DNA of 64,000 bases from Gemmatimonas aurantiaca T-27 (GTDB lineage Bacteria; Gemmatimonadota; Gemmatimonadetes; Gemmatimonadales; Gemmatimonadaceae): assembly GCF_000010305.1 (NCBI RefSeq), contig NC_012489.1, positions 1,054,001 to 1,118,000 on the forward strand. Direction: 5' to 3'. The translations under genes were made by a program, and so were the position numbers. Position 1 is the stretch's first letter; every line of letters starts with the position of its first letter. Shown one piece after another: positions 62,379 through 64,000 of the stretch. The notes beneath the pieces are model-generated. The model saw nothing but the letters and a program-made list of their open reading frames with translations, was not told the DNA's origin and did not search any database.

Positions 62379-62603
62379 CACACAAAGCTGCGCACGGTGG
62401 ACAACTCCACTGCCTTCGCAGGTACGTGATGTGGCAAATGCAAGTGAGCGCCAGGTAAGGCGTTAGCTCGCGACTTGCGCGGCCTCACGAACGGAGGCAC
62501 CATACGCCCCCGCTCGGCCCTTAAGCCAGCTTCCGGGGACGCACCTGGAACGCCGCCGGCGGACCGCACCGACACACGCCAACACAGCAGGAGCCCCGTC
62601 CGC

Positions 62604-64000
62604 ATGCCCTTCTCCGCGACGCCCCCGGAAGGTCTGGTCACGTTGTCCGCGAATGCGCGCACCGTTCTGGAAAAGCGCTACCTCGTCAAGGACAAGTCCG
62701 GGAAGCCGGTCGAGAAGCCTGAGGACATGTTCTGGCGTGTGGCCACGACCGTGGCCGAGGCCGACCGCCGGTATGGCGCCTCGGACGGCGCCGTGCAGGC
62801 GATTGCGGAGGAATTCTACTTCCTCATGACGCAGCGCCGGTTCGAGCCGAACTCGCCCACGCTCATGAACGCCGGCCGCCCGCTGGGGCAGTTGTCGGCC
62901 TGTTTTGTGTTGCCGGTCGACGACGCGCTCAGCAACGGCCAGAGCGGCATCTATGACACGCTGCGCAGCATGGCGCTCATCCATCAGAGCGGCGGCGGCA
63001 CGGGCTTTTCGTTCTCGCGCCTGCGTTCGCGCGGCAGCATGGTGCGCTCGACCACTGGCGTGGCGTCGGGCCCGGTGTCGTTCATGCAGCTCTACGATGC
63101 CAGCACGGATGCGGTGAAGCAGGGCGGCACGCGTCGCGGCGCGAACATGGGCATCCTGCGCGTCGATCACCCCGACGTGATGGAATTCATCGCGTGCAAG
63201 GAAGACCTCACCAAGATCACCAACTTCAACATCTCGGTGGGCATCACCACGAAGTTCATGGACGCCGTGAAGGCCGACGCGAACTACGATCTGGTGGACC
63301 CGGTGTCGAAGAAGGTGACGGGCGAGCTGCGCGCGCGTGAAGTGTGGGACAAGATGATCCTGGGCGCGTGGCGCACGGGTGAGCCGGGTGTGTTCTTCAT
63401 CGACGAGGCCAACCGTTACAACCCGGTGCCGCACCTCGGCGATTACGAAGCCACCAATCCGTGCGGTGAGCAGCCGCTGCTCGCGTACGACGTGTGCAAC
63501 CTCGGCTCGGTGAACGTCGGCCACTACGTCAGCAATGGCGTGGTCGACTGGGAAGCGATGCGCCGCGATATCGCGCTCAGCACGCACTTCCTCGACAACA
63601 TCATCGACGTCAACAAGTACCCGCTCCCCGAGATCGACGCGCTGTCCAAGCGTATCCGTCGTATCGGCCTGGGCGTGATGGGCTTTGCCGACATGCTCGT
63701 GCGTCTCGGCATCCCGTACGACAGCGCCGAAGGCGTGGAGATGGGCCGCAAGGTCATGGAGTTCCTCGACGTCGAGGGCAAGAAGGAAAGCGAGCGCCTG
63801 GCGCGTGAGCGTGGCGCGTTCCCCGAGTGGGCGCAGTCCATCTGGGGCCCGGACGAAACGTGTGCGCGTGATGCCAACGGCCAGCGCATCCGCCCCATGC
63901 AGCTCCTCCGCAATTGCAACGTCACCACGGTGGCGCCCACGGGCACCATCTCCATCATCGCCGGCTGCTCGTCGGGTCTCGAGCCGCTGTTCGCCGTGGC
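62604..64000 (+). CDS. nrdJ: B12-dependent (class II) ribonucleoside reductase, 3' end missing
   Basis: Reduces ribonucleotides to deoxyribonucleotides with adenosylcobalamin. 465 codons are visible and the frame runs off the window. Seen: FWRVATTVAEADRRYG, RRFEPNSPTLMNAGRPLGQL-SACFVLPV (first redox Cys), SGGGTGFSFSRLR, GGTRRGANMGIL, and the active site NPCGEQPLLAYDVCNLGSVN with Asn, Cys and Glu, then APTGTISIIAGCSSG. This layout is that of NrdJ. ATG 62604 follows an AGGAG site. Confidence 0.93.
   Translation, partial: MPFSATPPEGLVTLSANARTVLEKRYLVKDKSGKPVEKPEDMFWRVATTVAEADRRYGASDGAVQAIAEEFYFLMTQRRFEPNSPTLMNAGRPLGQLSACFVLPVDDALSNGQSGIYDTLRSMALIHQSGGGTGFSFSRLRSRGSMVRSTTGVASGPVSFMQLYDASTDAVKQGGTRRGANMGILRVDHPDVMEFIACKEDLTKITNFNISVGITTKFMDAVKADANYDLVDPVSKKVTGELRAREVWDKMILGAWRTGEPGVFFIDEANRYNPVPHLGDYEATNPCGEQPLLAYDVCNLGSVNVGHYVSNGVVDWEAMRRDIALSTHFLDNIIDVNKYPLPEIDALSKRIRRIGLGVMGFADMLVRLGIPYDSAEGVEMGRKVMEFLDVEGKKESERLARERGAFPEWAQSIWGPDETCARDANGQRIRPMQLLRNCNVTTVAPTGTISIIAGCSSGLEPLFAV

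Larger units (their letters stand above)
62066..62603. other. 538-base non-coding region with repeats and hairpins
   Basis: No gene is supported. From left to right it holds the right-hand GGTGRTA repeats (62088-62118), a 17-base tandem direct repeat (62132, 62161), a GTCACC/GGTGAC inverted repeat around GTGCATGCAC (62319-62342), a TACTAT -10 box (62373-62378) and the hairpin GCCTC/GAGGC (62482-62498). If transcription starts near 62385, the leader of the RNR gene would be about 219 bases. Several short readings on both strands show no family or ribosome site. Confidence 0.8.

Noticed and set aside
62395-62470. GGCGTTAGC resembling the 3' end of an integron attC site
   Set aside because: The matching 5' RYYYAAC word is absent, the 3' box (GTTAGCT) does not fit GTTRRRY, and no integrase or cassette array is nearby.
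62385-62603. Cobalamin riboswitch expected before a B12-dependent reductase
   Set aside because: None of the conserved blocks (GCCACTG, AGTCAGGAGACC, GGTGCC) was found by eye; only small hairpins are seen.

Overview
The window is high-GC, densely coded chromosomal DNA from a diderm (Gram-negative type) bacterium. The gene content (an spc ribosomal operon, several lipoproteins and outer-membrane barrels, long secreted BNR-repeat and peptidase-like proteins, a bacillithiol-reductase-like YpdA, LL-DAP-aminotransferase-like and B12-dependent RNR genes) fits a Gemmatimonadota member such as Gemmatimonas. That assignment is an inference from content and style, not from a marker search. I see no rRNA, tRNA, CRISPR array, insertion sequence, integrase or phage gene; this is core plus ordinary accessory chromosome.

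Layout. (1) 1-6552: the 3' half of the spc operon, rplE-rpsN-rpsH-rplF-rplR-rpsE-rpmD-rplO-secY-adk-map, closed by a strong terminator. S5 carries an unusual Gly/Arg-rich N-terminal extension. (2) 6595-11028: AraC-type regulator, VOC protein, secreted DinB-like protein, then a minus-strand pair for formimidoyltransferase-cyclodeaminase and an inositol-phosphatase-family enzyme. (3) 11078-21251: housekeeping genes trpS, hydroxyacid dehydrogenase, pilT-like ATPase, DapA-family lyase, HDOD protein, DUF456 membrane protein, purA, ypdA-like reductase, glyS. (4) 21414-26819: a 1077-residue secreted BNR-repeat protein, an SDR and a GAF protein with a decayed kinase-like domain. (5) 26895-35024: an eight-gene, mostly overlapping run built around MoxR, DUF58, BatA-like, DUF4159 and glutamine-amidotransferase-like proteins, preceded by a small ubiquitin-fold-like protein. 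(6) 35049-42648: HDAC-family deacetylase, CorA, a soluble zinc-ribbon Ser/Thr kinase, dipeptide epimerase, priA and a class I aminotransferase. (7) 42731-51405: YceI, a very acidic low-complexity protein, Fur-family regulator, CcdA, an ABC exporter, a glycine-zipper lipoprotein, a large palindromic intergenic element, gamma-glutamyltransferase and an outer-membrane protein. (8) 51501-61478: a murein-recycling operon (murQ-anmK-nagZ), a PP2C phosphatase, a lipoprotein N-acetylmuramoyl-alanine amidase, and a peptidase/propeller/Omp85-like fusion. (9) 61571-64000: gamma carbonic anhydrase-like protein flanked by short GGTGRTA-type repeats, a 538-base non-coding stretch with repeats and hairpins, and the 5' part of the class II ribonucleotide reductase gene.

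Themes. Cell-wall turnover is over-represented: epimerase, murQ, anmK, nagZ, amidase, and DAP-pathway-like enzymes. Translational coupling through GTGA/ATGA/TAATG overlaps is pervasive. Several uncoupled genes have a TANNNT box only 5-6 bases before the start codon and no Shine-Dalgarno, suggesting leaderless mRNAs. The most unusual items are the S5 extension, the ubiquitin-like gene coupled to the MoxR cluster, the 123-base palindrome near 48700, the peptidase/propeller/Omp85-like fusion and the structured non-coding region before the RNR gene.
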